Positions 18,632 to 27,497 are shown, numbered from the stretch's first letter. The stretch: 64,000 nt of DNA from Clostridium carboxidivorans P7 (GCF_001038625.1 NZ_CP011803.1:2976001-3040000), one strand, 5' to 3'. The notes: generated by a model from the sequence alone, not told the origin. Translations and numbers: made by a program.

Positions 18632-19366
18632 CTAATGCTCTATTTTTTGTAAAAACTGTTTAGTTCTTTGCTCCTTAGGGTTATTAAATACTTCCTCTGG
18701 AGTGCCTTCTTCCACAACTACTCCACCTTCCATAAATATAACCTTATCAGCAATATTATAAGCAAAAGACATTTCATGAGTAACAACAATCATAGTCATA
18801 CCTTCTTCTGCTACCTGCTTCATAACTGATAGCACTTCACCAACAAGCTCTGGATCAAGTGCTGAAGTTGGCTCATCGAAGAGTATTACTTCAGGATTAA
18901 TTGCAAGTGCTCTTGCAATACCAACACGCTGCTGTTGTCCACCTGAAAGCTGAGAAGGATAAAAATTATATTTATCAGTTAGTCCTACTTTATCCAACAA
19001 TTTTTTACTTATTTCTTCAGCTTCCTTCTTAGGAACCTTTCTAGGAATAATCAAGCCTTCCATTACATTTCCAATTACAGTTTTGTTATGGAAGAGATTA
19101 TATGATTGAAAGACCATAGCTGTTTGCCTTCTTACCTTTGAAATGTCACTTTTAGTGGCATCCTTAAAATTTATCTTAGTATCACCAACTGTTAATTCAC
19201 CTTCATCAGCTTTTTCTAAAAAATTTATACATCGTAATAATGTGGTTTTTCCAGAACCACTTGGTCCCAATATTACAACAACCTCTCCCTTATTTACTTT
19301 TATACTTGCCCCTTTGAGAATTTCATTTTTACCAAAGGATTTATGGATTTCTTTAATTTCAATCAT
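18632..19366 (-). CDS. Amino-acid ABC transporter ATP-binding protein
   Basis: 244 residues with all ABC ATPase motifs: Walker [10 protein letters not shown] near residue 35, Q-loop VFQSYNLF, signature LSGGQQQR near 138, Walker [14 protein letters not shown] and the switch His in VVTHEM. Closest by pattern to the GlnQ/HisP/TcyN group that powers polar amino-acid uptake. It lies about 35 bases downstream of the ATC-hydrolase-like gene and precedes the permease genes. Confidence 0.93.
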   Translation of the reverse strand: MIEIKEIHKSFGKNEILKGASIKVNKGEVVVILGPSGSGKTTLLRCINFLEKADEGELTVGDTKINFKDATKSDISKVRRQTAMVFQSYNLFHNKTVIGNVMEGLIIPRKVPKKEAEEISKKLLDKVGLTDKYNFYPSQLSGGQQQRVGIARALAINPEVILFDEPTSALDPELVGEVLSVMKQVAEEGMTMIVVTHEMSFAYNIADKVIFMEGGVVVEEGTPEEVFNNPKEQRTKQFLQKIEH

Positions 19367-19402
19367 GTAACCACTTCCTAAACTTTATTATTTAATCTAC
19401 AA

Positions 19403-19882
19403 CTACTTTTTTGTTATTATGACATGACAGCATTCGTCACCTTTTGATAACATTTTTGGAAAATCTAATTCTATGCCATCAAAACTACTAGCTATACCAA
19501 AATCTCCATAATTAGCCATGCGGCACAATTCAACTATTTCATCCTTAGAGCATCCAAGCTGTTTCCAAGCTTCTACTAATGCACAATGACTAAATTTTAG
19601 TTCTGATTTTTTATCTCCTACTGCAGCTATTTCAGCCCCAAAAGCACATTTAGTAACTCCTCCTACAAGCTGAGTTGCAAAATCATTAGCTCCATTTACA
19701 TCCTTAAAATTTTTGCTTTTTATTTTTCCATATGCTGTTATTGCCTTCTTTGCTATTTTATCTGGATCGATTCCTTCTTCTTTTACAGCTTTAAGTAATA
19801 GATAAAACCAAGTTGCTCTATCCCCAATTGCTCCTCTTATTGCCGTTGTTAATTCTTCTTCTGTATACTTTTTTTCACTCAT
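19403..19882 (-). CDS. L-2-amino-thiazoline-4-carboxylate hydrolase family protein
   Basis: 159 residues. The sequence resembles the ATC hydrolase family (PF14196), which in Pseudomonas opens 2-amino-thiazoline-4-carboxylate on the way to cysteine; the C-terminal CHVIITKK and the FSHCALVEAWKQLGC region with conserved Cys and His support this. It lacks a signal peptide, so it acts in the cytoplasm. It is the first gene after an S-box leader and heads a sulfur amino-acid ABC transporter operon, so a role in getting cysteine from an imported thiazoline or related compound is plausible but not shown. The family call is moderately sure; the substrate is open. Confidence 0.72.
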   Translation of the reverse strand: MSEKKYTEEELTTAIRGAIGDRATWFYLLLKAVKEEGIDPDKIAKKAITAYGKIKSKNFKDVNGANDFATQLVGGVTKCAFGAEIAAVGDKKSELKFSHCALVEAWKQLGCSKDEIVELCRMANYGDFGIASSFDGIELDFPKMLSKGDECCHVIITKK

Positions 19883-19998
19883 TTTTTATTCCTCCAAATC
19901 AATTTAATTTTTCACAAATAATTTTACATTTTGTATAGCCTGAATATTCAAACAAAGCTTTGTATGGTATATGTAGATTTATGTTCTTGATTTATCAT

Positions 19999-20027
19999 AT
20001 TATATTACAGTTTTTTTAATTTAACAA
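19999..20027 (-). promoter_or_regulatory. Possible second promoter between S-box terminator and ABC operon
   Basis: TTGTTA (20022-20027) and TATAAT (19999-20004) with a 17-base spacer lie downstream of the S-box terminator. If active, this would give S-box-independent expression of the transporter operon. A perfect palindrome AACGCGCGTT stands just upstream at 20085-20094. Confidence 0.5.
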
Positions 20028-20163
20028 TAGTAAAATTAAAAAATTATTAATTTTAGATGTATTTTTTTGATAAATATTCATAAAAACGCGCGTTAAACTT
20101 TACATTTCATAATTAATACACTGATTTAAAACAAGTCATAATATTCATATATACCATTTTTTA

Positions 20164-20204
20164 TAAAAAAAAAGCTATCTTTTTTAGATAAAAAAGATAG
20201 CTTA
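20164..20204 (-). terminator. S-box 1 terminator
   Basis: Hairpin AAGCTATCTTTTTT / AAAAAAGATAGCTT followed by a U-run on the minus strand, directly 3' of the S-box 1 aptamer. Confidence 0.9.
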
Positions 20205-20237
20205 TTACAAACCTTAATTTATAAATTTGCCATTTTT

Positions 20238-20352
20238 CTTATCTTCCAGAGTAGGCATAGCTTACTCTGCAGGAATTGACACCAGTACACCTAAAAAATA
20301 GATGTTGGTTGTCGGGTTTCATAGGGCCAGTCCCTCCACCGCTCTTGATAAG
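20238..20352 (-). promoter_or_regulatory. SAM-I riboswitch (S-box 1)
   Basis: The minus-strand RNA opens CTTATCAAGAG and closes GGAAGATAAG (P1), with the core GGGACTGGCCC, CCCGACAACC and GGTGTCAATTCC. The usual GGCAACC/GGTGC pair is covaried to GACAACC/GGTGT. With its terminator it should switch off the ATC-hydrolase and ABC transporter operon when SAM is high. Confidence 0.93.
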
Positions 20353-20407
20353 ATACGTAATATATTAAATTTTCAAATAGTCATTATCTGTTATATGACA
20401 TATTATG

Positions 20408-20436
20408 ATTATATTCATTATATTTCACCATGTCAA
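20408..20436 (-). promoter_or_regulatory. Promoter of S-box 1
   Basis: TTGACA (20431-20436) and TATAAT (20408-20413), 17-base spacer, minus strand. Confidence 0.85.
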
Positions 20437-20467
20437 TACCTAATTAAGATTTTTTTTGTAAACACAA

Positions 20468-21844
20468 TTAAATATTTACATCTTGTGATTTTCTTACTGC
20501 AATTTCTTTTTGCATTTTTTCAAGATTAGTAGGTGTAATTTTATAAAGTAATACAATAAAAATCAATCCTACTATCATTATAATTGCCGGAATTAATGCC
20601 ATTCCGTTTTTTATACCACTTATTAACTGTTCTGTAGGCTTCATATTTGCAACATATCCTGCACCTACAAGGACAGAAGTTATAATAATACTTCTTAAAA
20701 ATATTGCAATTTTAATTGGAAAACTTATCAATGACATAATAAACCCTCTTGCATTCTTTCCAGTTTTCCATTCTCCATATTCAACAGTAGATGAATACAT
20801 AGCAACACCTAATGCATCAGGAATACCATATCCTAGATATGCTACAAACATCAATACTATAAATGACATATAATTCATTGGCAAAGCCCATACAATGAGC
20901 AATCCAACTATAAATATTGCTAGAGACAAAATATAAGTATTTCTTTCTCCAATTTTTTTAGCTAGTGGATTTGTAATAACAGCACCAAAAAGACATACTA
21001 TACTTAGCCCTGTAAAAAATATAGTGACTACTGCCAAATTATTTACAACATATTTAAAATAATAAAATGCCATTCCAAAAATAACAAACCTTCCTAAATA
21101 TCTTCCAAGTTCACCTAATAACAATCCTATAAGAGGTGGATTTACTACTATTTGTTTTAACATCTCACCTACAGACATTTTTTCTTCTACTTTACCTGTT
21201 TGAGTGGACTCTCCAGCATTTGCATAGTCTTTTGTCATAAAAAACAATGCATAGTAGCAAGCAATCATAATAATGCCTCCAAGTATAACAGTAAAAGTAT
21301 ATCCACCTGCAGGATTACCAATAGCTTTACCTATCATCAATATTAAAGGCATACTTACTAAAGAAAAACAAATAGTACCTAATGAGTTAAACATACCTCT
21401 GTTTGATGCCATAGCAATTCTTTCTTCCCTTACCTCTGTCATAGAAGAGTTCATTGCTATATGTGCTGCATAAAAAATATTCCAAATTAAATGGCTCACT
21501 ATAAATCCTATTGAAATTATAATTGCATTCATTGTTGAAGAACCTATCTTGGAAAATTCTAAGATATAAAATAGTACTGCAAAAGGAGGTCCTATTAACA
21601 GCCATGAACGATATTTACCCCATTTCATATTGCATTTTTCTAATATAACTCCTGCAGTAGGAACCCATACTAGATCAAATATACTTGTAATCATAAGTAC
21701 AGTACCTGCTAAAGCTGCGGATATTTTTGCATAATCAGTTAAAAATGCAGCGAAATAATATACCTCTACATTTACAATCAACTGAAATCCAAAGGATGGT
21801 ACTCCATAGAAATTAATAATAGATTTTTTTAATTTTTTTCCCAT
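20468..21844 (-). CDS. MFS transporter of the GPH (MelB-like) family
   Basis: 458 residues with about twelve membrane helices. The N-terminus (INFYGVPSFGFQLIVNVEVYYF) and the GYGIPDALGVAMYSSTVEYGEWKTGKNARGF block after helix 9 are typical of glycoside-pentoside-hexuronide cation symporters. It is the last gene of the methyltransferase operon (130 bases after the UroD-type gene), so it probably imports the methylated substrate, for example a methoxylated aromatic compound, a methylated sugar or a glycoside. That substrate is an inference from position only. Confidence 0.82.
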   Translation of the reverse strand: MGKKLKKSIINFYGVPSFGFQLIVNVEVYYFAAFLTDYAKISAALAGTVLMITSIFDLVWVPTAGVILEKCNMKWGKYRSWLLIGPPFAVLFYILEFSKIGSSTMNAIIISIGFIVSHLIWNIFYAAHIAMNSSMTEVREERIAMASNRGMFNSLGTICFSLVSMPLILMIGKAIGNPAGGYTFTVILGGIIMIACYYALFFMTKDYANAGESTQTGKVEEKMSVGEMLKQIVVNPPLIGLLLGELGRYLGRFVIFGMAFYYFKYVVNNLAVVTIFFTGLSIVCLFGAVITNPLAKKIGERNTYILSLAIFIVGLLIVWALPMNYMSFIVLMFVAYLGYGIPDALGVAMYSSTVEYGEWKTGKNARGFIMSLISFPIKIAIFLRSIIITSVLVGAGYVANMKPTEQLISGIKNGMALIPAIIMIVGLIFIVLLYKITPTNLEKMQKEIAVRKSQDVNI

Positions 21845-21974
21845 AACATTTTCCCCCCTATAAATATTTAGTTAGTTTTATAAAAAAATATCATAACAAT
21901 TAAAAAGGACTGGCCATAGTGATATAAAATTACTAATATAACAAGTCCTAATATAAAAGTAATGTATTTTGCTT

Positions 21975-23087
21975 TTATCTTCCTGTAGCTGCTGAAACCA
22001 TAGCTTTTACATTTTCAACCTTTGCATTTGGAGGTATTGAACATCCACTAGATAAAATAAATCCTTGTCCCATATCCTTAATAAGTTTTGTAGAATAGTT
22101 ATATATTTCATCAGGAGTGCTGAGAACAAGCTTTGCAGCTGGTACATCTCCTTTGATACATACATGACCTCCAAGCTCTTCTTTTATCTTATAAATATCT
22201 GTCATACCATCTGTTTCAAATACAATCTTCCCTTTTGGAAAATCCTTAAAGTAGTTCAAATCACGTTCCCAGTTTCCATCAATATGAATGCCACACACTA
22301 CGCCCTCTTCTATAATGGCATCTGCTGCTCCCTTAATATATTTCCATACAAAACGCTCCCATAACTTAGGAGAATAAAATTCACTAGCTCCACGTGCTGG
22401 AGAAAGGAAGAAAACATCTGGTTTAGATTCTTTTATTTTCTTTTTTATACCTTGAATCATACTTTCTTGAATAACATCTAAAACTGCTTCAACCTTATCT
22501 GGAATTCTAAATAAATCTCTCATGAATTTTGTCATAGAACGTCCACCACTTAAGTATTCATTTACAGTTATAGCTACAGCAGGGCTATATAATACAAACC
22601 CAGCATCCCTAACATTCTGCTGTGCTTGTGGAGCATAAGCTAAATCTGCGGCAATTTCATCAATATTAACTCCCAATCTATCTTTTAAGTAACCAGGCAT
22701 AAAGCTGCTCCAGCCTTTATTTATAATTGTGTCATAATCTTCCGGCTTAATCATTTCTGCTTCATCAATCTGCCAAAGCATATCATCTGCAAGTTCACGT
22801 CCTGGAAGCTTAACTTTCGCCATAAATATTAATGGAAATACAGGTCCTACACAATAAGCTGAATTAACTCCATCAACATCCCCTAAATCTTTTAAAGACT
22901 TTATTATAAGTTCATTTGATTTTTTAACACTGTCTTTTCCACAAACATATGCTAATTTTAATCCCATATGTTTAGCAGCAAATGCATCATTCAGAAGTAT
23001 AGCAGGTGTTCTATCAGTTTTCTCCAATGCCAATGTCTTTCTAAATCTCTCCAAACGTTCATTGTATAATTCTTGTGTTGTTTTCAA
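21975..23087 (-). CDS. UroD-family corrinoid methyltransferase, altered zinc motif
   Basis: 370 residues starting at TTG, two bases from the stop of the corrinoid gene and with GGGGGTG upstream. It is a uroporphyrinogen-decarboxylase-fold methyltransferase (MtaA/CmuA and O-demethylase relatives) that moves a methyl group to or from a corrinoid protein. The usual zinc ligands are H-x-C and a C-terminal Cys; here the first is H268-I-D270, while Cys349 in SSGCSIPPNAK is kept. An Asp in place of Cys may change the metal site or the methyl donor. In this operon it is the probable substrate-specific enzyme (MT I) paired with the corrinoid protein and the pterin-binding MT II. Substrate unknown; an O-methyl compound is my guess. 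Confidence 0.85.
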   Translation of the reverse strand: MKTTQELYNERLERFRKTLALEKTDRTPAILLNDAFAAKHMGLKLAYVCGKDSVKKSNELIIKSLKDLGDVDGVNSAYCVGPVFPLIFMAKVKLPGRELADDMLWQIDEAEMIKPEDYDTIINKGWSSFMPGYLKDRLGVNIDEIAADLAYAPQAQQNVRDAGFVLYSPAVAITVNEYLSGGRSMTKFMRDLFRIPDKVEAVLDVIQESMIQGIKKKIKESKPDVFFLSPARGASEFYSPKLWERFVWKYIKGAADAIIEEGVVCGIHIDGNWERDLNYFKDFPKGKIVFETDGMTDIYKIKEELGGHVCIKGDVPAAKLVLSTPDEIYNYSTKLIKDMGQGFILSSGCSIPPNAKVENVKAMVSAATGR

Positions 23088-23088
23088 T

Positions 23089-23715
23089 CTATTTCACCCC
23101 CACAAATTTTTTACAATATTTTACAGTCTGCTGAGCATTTTTACCTACTATATCCGCACCCATATATTCACCTGCAGCATCGTTAACAGGGCCTCCTCCT
23201 ACTAAAATTTTTGTACTTTCTCTAAGTCCTGCATCTCCTATTGCTTTTATACATTCTTTAACGTTATCAAAACATGTTGTAAGAAGACATGAAATTCCAA
23301 CTACTTTAGGTTTATACTGTTTAATTGCTTCAATAAATTTATCTGTAGGAATATCAACACCTAAGTCAATAACTTCAAATCCACTACTCCTCATTACAGT
23401 ACTTACAATATTCTTTCCAATATCATGAATATCGTCATATATTGTTCCTATAACAAATACTCCATTTTTTGACTTACCCGTTTCACCCATGCCTCCAATT
23501 ATCTCTGAAGCTTCATTGAAAACCTCTGCAGACATAATTAATTCTGATAAGAAATATTCCTTTTTCTCAAATCTATCTCCTACAATTTCCATACCTTCTT
23601 GTAAACTAGCTATAATATCTAAAGCAGGCGTTGCTTGAGCCTTTAAAGCTTTTACTTCTTCTAATACTACATCTTCATCAAGATCAGCCATTGCTTCAAC
23701 TAGTTTTTTGCTCAT
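23089..23715 (-). CDS. Corrinoid protein of the methyltransferase operon
   Basis: 208 residues, with cap domain 1-85 and B12 domain 86-208. The base-off motif D95-x-H97-xx-G100 (DDIHDIGK) supplies the cobalt ligand His97, and the GGGPV loop near 172 lines the nucleotide tail. It should shuttle the methyl group between the adjacent UroD-type enzyme and the pterin methyltransferase at 26267-27064. It is highly similar to the lone corrinoid protein at 9618-10274. The stop TAG is one base from the TTG start of the next gene, so the two are translationally coupled. Confidence 0.93.
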   Translation of the reverse strand: MSKKLVEAMADLDEDVVLEEVKALKAQATPALDIIASLQEGMEIVGDRFEKKEYFLSELIMSAEVFNEASEIIGGMGETGKSKNGVFVIGTIYDDIHDIGKNIVSTVMRSSGFEVIDLGVDIPTDKFIEAIKQYKPKVVGISCLLTTCFDNVKECIKAIGDAGLRESTKILVGGGPVNDAAGEYMGADIVGKNAQQTVKYCKKFVGVK

Positions 23716-23840
23716 AATATTTCCTCCCTTTATAACTTATTTTTTTAATTATACAATGTTAATTCAATCTATTGTACTATTTAGAAATTTGAAGTATATA
23801 TCTCCAATATTTTTTATTGTTAATCTAAATAATTTAATAT

Positions 23841-24395
23841 TCATTCATTAAAAAGTATTAAACCTACATAAGAAATAGTATTTGGCCCATTATAATAAGG
23901 TATGCCTGCACTTTTCTCTAAAGCCATAACATCAATACCATAAGCTTCCACTGAAGAAAGTGCTTTATCAGGAAACCTACACTTTTCTCCATCAAGATAA
24001 GTACACCTCTCACATATATCACAACAGCCTGCCTTTAAGGCTAGAACATTCTCAAATTTGTATTTATTCTTTACATGATCAAATATTTTTCCAAATATTT
24101 CATTATGCTCTTTACCTGCTGATATCATGCCTTTATAATCAAAAGAACTTGATAGTTTATGTGCAGTTTGTATTAAAATACCTTGCTTATACTTTTTAAC
24201 TTTATCCATTAATTCATTAATAGGCCCTACAGCTGGTGGGCCCATCCAATTGGTATCATACTTACGGCATACATTTCTTTCACAAGCTTTTCTATAATCT
24301 TCATGAAACTTGATTTTTGAAGTATCTGCCATTGCTGCATAAGTAGCTTTTAATTCTAATGCATCTTTAATTAAATCATCAAAATTAATTTTCAT
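23841..24395 (-). CDS. DUF2284 Cys-rich putative metal-binding protein
   Basis: 184 residues from the ATG at 24395, which has GAGGAG seven bases upstream. Conserved Cys clusters (CERNVCRKYDTNW near 35-48 and CCDICERCTYLDGEKC near 122-138) followed by SVEAYGIDV are typical of DUF2284 proteins, thought to bind an iron-sulfur cluster or metal. Such genes often accompany corrinoid methyltransferases. It lies between the His-rich CobW partner and the corrinoid gene, so a role in electron supply or cofactor care for the corrinoid protein is possible. Function not established. Confidence 0.75.
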   Translation of the reverse strand: MKINFDDLIKDALELKATYAAMADTSKIKFHEDYRKACERNVCRKYDTNWMGPPAVGPINELMDKVKKYKQGILIQTAHKLSSSFDYKGMISAGKEHNEIFGKIFDHVKNKYKFENVLALKAGCCDICERCTYLDGEKCRFPDKALSSVEAYGIDVMALEKSAGIPYYNGPNTISYVGLILFNE

Positions 24396-24428
24396 ATATC
24401 TACTCCTCAAAACACATATTTCCCAATT

Positions 24429-24884
24429 TTAACAATGTATCTTAACATGTAATAATTCCTCTAATTTTTTCAATGTTATGAATTTTAAAGTTTTATCATC
24501 AGTTCCAAATACAATTGCTGTTATGTTTACAGTTATACTTTTAACTTTTTCATCTTCATGATTTTTTGAAGTTTTTATATTTGTATTTTTACCAGTAGTT
24601 GCAATCCAGACGTTAAAATTTTCTTCACCTTCAACAAAAGCTTTAATATGACCTATGAAATATTTATTTTCTAACACCCAATTTTTAAGGCTTTCTATCC
24701 AAGCTTCCAAAGACTTTTCCAACCCATTTACTGATACTTCTTTATTGAGTTCAAGTGAAATTATATTTGAAAAAACAGCTGGAACTTCCTTAAGCTCACC
24801 ATATAATTCTTCTTTTGAATGTTCATGATGCTGATGTTTGTGAGCTTTGCCTGAAGGCTTGTGCAGTTTACGAATATCATCCAC
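24429..24884 (-). CDS. His-rich partner of CobW-type GTPase, unknown function
   Basis: About 151 residues. I place the start at a GTG (24884) that overlaps the stop of the CobW-type gene by eight bases and follows GGTGGT; an ATG at 24917 would overlap further. The first 30 residues carry a HKHQHHEH cluster, a likely metal site as seen in metal-chaperone GTPases. The rest (about 110 residues) alternates strands and helices and may match the C-terminal CobW domain in fold, as if the usual one-chain protein were split. I do not recognise the family. It is surely part of the same operon. Confidence 0.65.
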   Translation of the reverse strand: MDDIRKLHKPSGKAHKHQHHEHSKEELYGELKEVPAVFSNIISLELNKEVSVNGLEKSLEAWIESLKNWVLENKYFIGHIKAFVEGEENFNVWIATTGKNTNIKTSKNHEDEKVKSITVNITAIVFGTDDKTLKFITLKKLEELLHVKIHC

Positions 24885-25485
24885 TGATATCCACCACCCT
24901 TTTCCACATACAGTCATCTACATTCTTACTTGCAGATACTCTATATATGTTAGCCTTTTCATTAAGGTGTTTTACATCCTTCTCTATAATCTCTAGTTCT
25001 AAATCCAAAGTTAAATCAACTTTATTTATAAGTACTGAATCCCCTTCAGATATCTGATTTTCTATAAGTATTGGAGCTACAGTCCTTAATTCATAAAAAC
25101 GTTCTGCATCAACTACAGTTACAGTTTTTATACTATCTATTCCTTTTCCATACTTATTTAAGTTTCCTAATATTTTTCCTGGATAAGCCAGTCCAGTAGT
25201 TTCAATGATTACCCATTTAGGGTCAATTTTTTCTTTTATATCATTTAAAGTAATTATTAGATCTGATGTAAGTTGGCAGCAAATGCATCCTGAAAATAGT
25301 TCTCTTACACTAAACCCACCAGATTTAAGTACTTTATCATCAATGCCTATATCTCCAACTTCATTTTCAATAATTACTAAATTAGGCTTCTTTGAAGTTT
25401 GACTTTCAACAATGAAATGAGCTAAAGAAAGTATTAAACTTGTTTTTCCCGATCCAAGAAATCCACTAAAAATAATTAAATTCAT
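24877..25485 (-). CDS. CobW/UreG-like G3E GTPase
   Basis: 202 residues. P-loop GFLGSGKTS near residue 10, switch-like ENEVGDIGIDD, the CxCC metal motif GCICC near 71, IIETTGLAYPG and NKVD mark a COG0523/CobW G3E GTPase, a family of metallochaperones and cofactor insertion factors. It stops about where the GTPase domain ends, lacking the usual C-terminal domain of about 100 residues; the overlapping next gene may supply it. In a corrinoid methyltransferase operon the protein could help load cobalt, corrinoid or zinc. The target is an inference. Confidence 0.85.
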   Translation of the reverse strand: MNLIIFSGFLGSGKTSLILSLAHFIVESQTSKKPNLVIIENEVGDIGIDDKVLKSGGFSVRELFSGCICCQLTSDLIITLNDIKEKIDPKWVIIETTGLAYPGKILGNLNKYGKGIDSIKTVTVVDAERFYELRTVAPILIENQISEGDSVLINKVDLTLDLELEIIEKDVKHLNEKANIYRVSASKNVDDCMWKRVVDISG

Positions 25486-25508
25486 CTAACCTCACACTCC
25501 TCCTTCCT

Positions 25509-26225
25509 TTATCTGGAATCAAGGTTAAAATTATCACAAATATCCTTGCAATGCTGCCCTATTTCAGCATTACCATAAACATGTTCTAATGTAATAGTTT
25601 CATTTGGATTTATCACTACAAATTCATCATCCCAAGGACCAGTTAAAAGTTTCTTAATATATCTTAAAGTTCCAGGAATTATTTCCTGTTTTAATTTCAA
25701 ATCCTTGGCAACTTCGTCAGTTTTCTTTAAAAATGCTTTAAGTTGAAAAGCGTTAGTATTAATAACCCCTAACCTTTTATAATTCTTCAAAATTATATTA
25801 TACACCCTATCAGCTCTGTCTTTTCCATGTCGTCTTACAGTTTCTTTATATTCAGACCATATATTACTTTCAAAATCTAACCAACCCTTGGTAAGAAAAT
25901 AAGTACCCTCTTCCTCTGAAATTTCTTTTCTTCTTTCACAGGAACCTAGTAGCAAAGAAACACAATCATCTACCTTTGGAAAAATCATTCTATAATTTGA
26001 CGATTTAAGCCCAATTAAAGCATTACCACAGTACCCAAAGGCTAAAAGTACCTGTTCAACATTCGATATGTGGTCAAGTTCTTCTTGGATACGTTTTCTT
26101 AAAGAATCCGTATCTGTGTGCAGACCTGATTCTATCCACAATACAGGGTATTTGCAGCTTGTTTCCTTTATAGCCATATTTAATTCATCTGTAATAGTTC
26201 TACATGCTACAATAACAGTGTTCAC
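25509..26225 (-). CDS. DUF1638 domain protein
   Basis: 238 residues from a GTG start with GGAG seven bases upstream. The sequence (VIVACRTITDELN at the start, LAFGYCGNALIGL and VDDCVSLLLGSCERR in the middle, TYFLTKGWLDF later) matches DUF1638, a family of unknown activity found beside corrinoid methyltransferase genes in acetogens and methanogens. The conserved Cys and Asp residues in CGNAL and DDC suggest a metal or cofactor site. It is the second gene of the methyltransferase operon. Confidence 0.8.
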   Translation of the reverse strand: MNTVIVACRTITDELNMAIKETSCKYPVLWIESGLHTDTDSLRKRIQEELDHISNVEQVLLAFGYCGNALIGLKSSNYRMIFPKVDDCVSLLLGSCERRKEISEEEGTYFLTKGWLDFESNIWSEYKETVRRHGKDRADRVYNIILKNYKRLGVINTNAFQLKAFLKKTDEVAKDLKLKQEIIPGTLRYIKKLLTGPWDDEFVVINPNETITLEHVYGNAEIGQHCKDICDNFNLDSR

Positions 26226-26266
26226 ATCATTTCTCCACCTTTGCTACTTTATTACTAAAATAATCT

Positions 26267-27064
26267 CTAATCATATAATCCTTCACGGAAAGCTTTTATA
26301 AACTTTCTTGAGAATCTATCCTGTCCTAACAATGTTTGTGATGCAATTAGGGCTCTTCTCATTTCTTTATTTGTAGGATCCATTATATAAGAATCCATTC
26401 CTCGAGCCATAGTTTGTACCATAAATAATGTATTTAATACTTTTCTTGCAGGCAAGCTGTAAGATATGTTACTTAATCCACAAGTAGTGTGTACCCCTGG
26501 ATGACCTTCCATAATATTCTGTATTGCTTGTAATACTTCTATTCCATTTTTTTGCCCTGCACTTACTGGTTTTATAAGTGGATCTATATATATATCATCA
26601 ATATTAATTCCTTCTCCAGTTAATTTTGTAATTATGGAATCTGCAATTCTAATTCTATCTTCATTTGTCTTTGGCATTCCACCATCATCAATACATAAGG
26701 CTATAATTTTTGTATTAAACTCCTTTACTAAAGGTAATACTGCATTCCATCTTGGAGTTTCAAAAGTTATAGAATTGATCATTAATTTACCATTAGCAGC
26801 CTTTTTTAATCCTGCTTGTAAAGCTAATGGATTAGGACTATCTATACATAGTGGTAAACTAGTAACTTGAAGTATATTGTCTACTAACCATTCCATAGTC
26901 TCAACTTCAGTTTCTATACATGTACCACAGTTTACATCAATGTATGTTGCTCCTGCTTCTTCTTGTGCCTTTGCAACTTGTTTTATGTACTCTCCATCTT
27001 TTTTTTCAACAGCTTCTCTTATCAGCTTTCTACTTGTATTTATTAATTCTCCGATAATTAGCAT
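26267..27064 (-). CDS. Pterin-binding methyltransferase (MT II, tetrahydrofolate side)
   Basis: 265 residues, a dihydropteroate-synthase-like TIM barrel: GELINTSRK near the start, ATYIDVNCGT near 40, PLCIDSPNP near 72, MINSITFE near 95, DPLIKPVS near 160 and TTCGLSNISYSLP near 193. This is the layout of AcsE and MtrH relatives and of the MT II enzymes of O-demethylases, which pass the methyl group from the corrinoid protein to tetrahydrofolate. It is the first gene of the operon running to the transporter at 20468. The product would enter the methyl branch of the acetyl-CoA pathway. Confidence 0.88.
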   Translation of the reverse strand: MLIIGELINTSRKLIREAVEKKDGEYIKQVAKAQEEAGATYIDVNCGTCIETEVETMEWLVDNILQVTSLPLCIDSPNPLALQAGLKKAANGKLMINSITFETPRWNAVLPLVKEFNTKIIALCIDDGGMPKTNEDRIRIADSIITKLTGEGINIDDIYIDPLIKPVSAGQKNGIEVLQAIQNIMEGHPGVHTTCGLSNISYSLPARKVLNTLFMVQTMARGMDSYIMDPTNKEMRRALIASQTLLGQDRFSRKFIKAFREGLYD

Positions 27065-27229
27065 TTACTATGTCCTCCCTTTTGTCTTGATGGTATGATT
27101 TGATAATTTTCAAATTAAATTTTACTAATTTTAATTTATATTATAAGCCATAAATCTTAGAAAAAAATTCAATAATTATAAACTACTCTTACAATAAAAT
27201 AATATCACATATATTCTGAAAACTCATGC

Positions 27230-27270
27230 TACATAATGCTTAAATTCATGGCACTAATTCATACATCATG
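27230..27270. promoter_or_regulatory. 41-base motif shared with the corrinoid/pucR intergenic region
   Basis: Gap-free partner of 10401-10441, with identical ends TACATAATGCT and CATCATG. It lies about 170 bases upstream of the methyltransferase operon, inside the 433-base gap shared with the NlpC/P60 gene. A common operator for the methyltransfer genes is the simplest reading. Otherwise the gap is AT-rich; a TATAAT (minus strand, near 27140) is a possible -10 element, but no matching -35 box is clear. Confidence 0.5.
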
Positions 27271-27497
27271 TGTTGTCATTTTTTATACATAAAGAAGAAA
27301 TCTAATAGAATTATGTATTATTAATGCTATTAGAAACTAAACAGAGATATATTTACTACTAATTTATTATTTTATTCACCTAATCACTTTATTTACAATA
27401 TATTAATATTCTCTATTTGGACAAAATGCTATAATATTGTGTATAGTCATGTAAACTTATAATTAGAATAATTCACAATAATTTAGGAGTGATTAAC

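Noticed and set aside
20085..20094. AACGCGCGTT as an operator
   Set aside because: A perfect palindrome and unusual in AT-rich DNA, but only ten bases and seen once; too weak to call a site by itself.
24885..24917. ATG start 33 bases further upstream for the His-rich gene
   Set aside because: The GTG at 24884 has GGTGGT in front and overlaps the preceding stop in the usual coupled way; the ATG has no good ribosome site.
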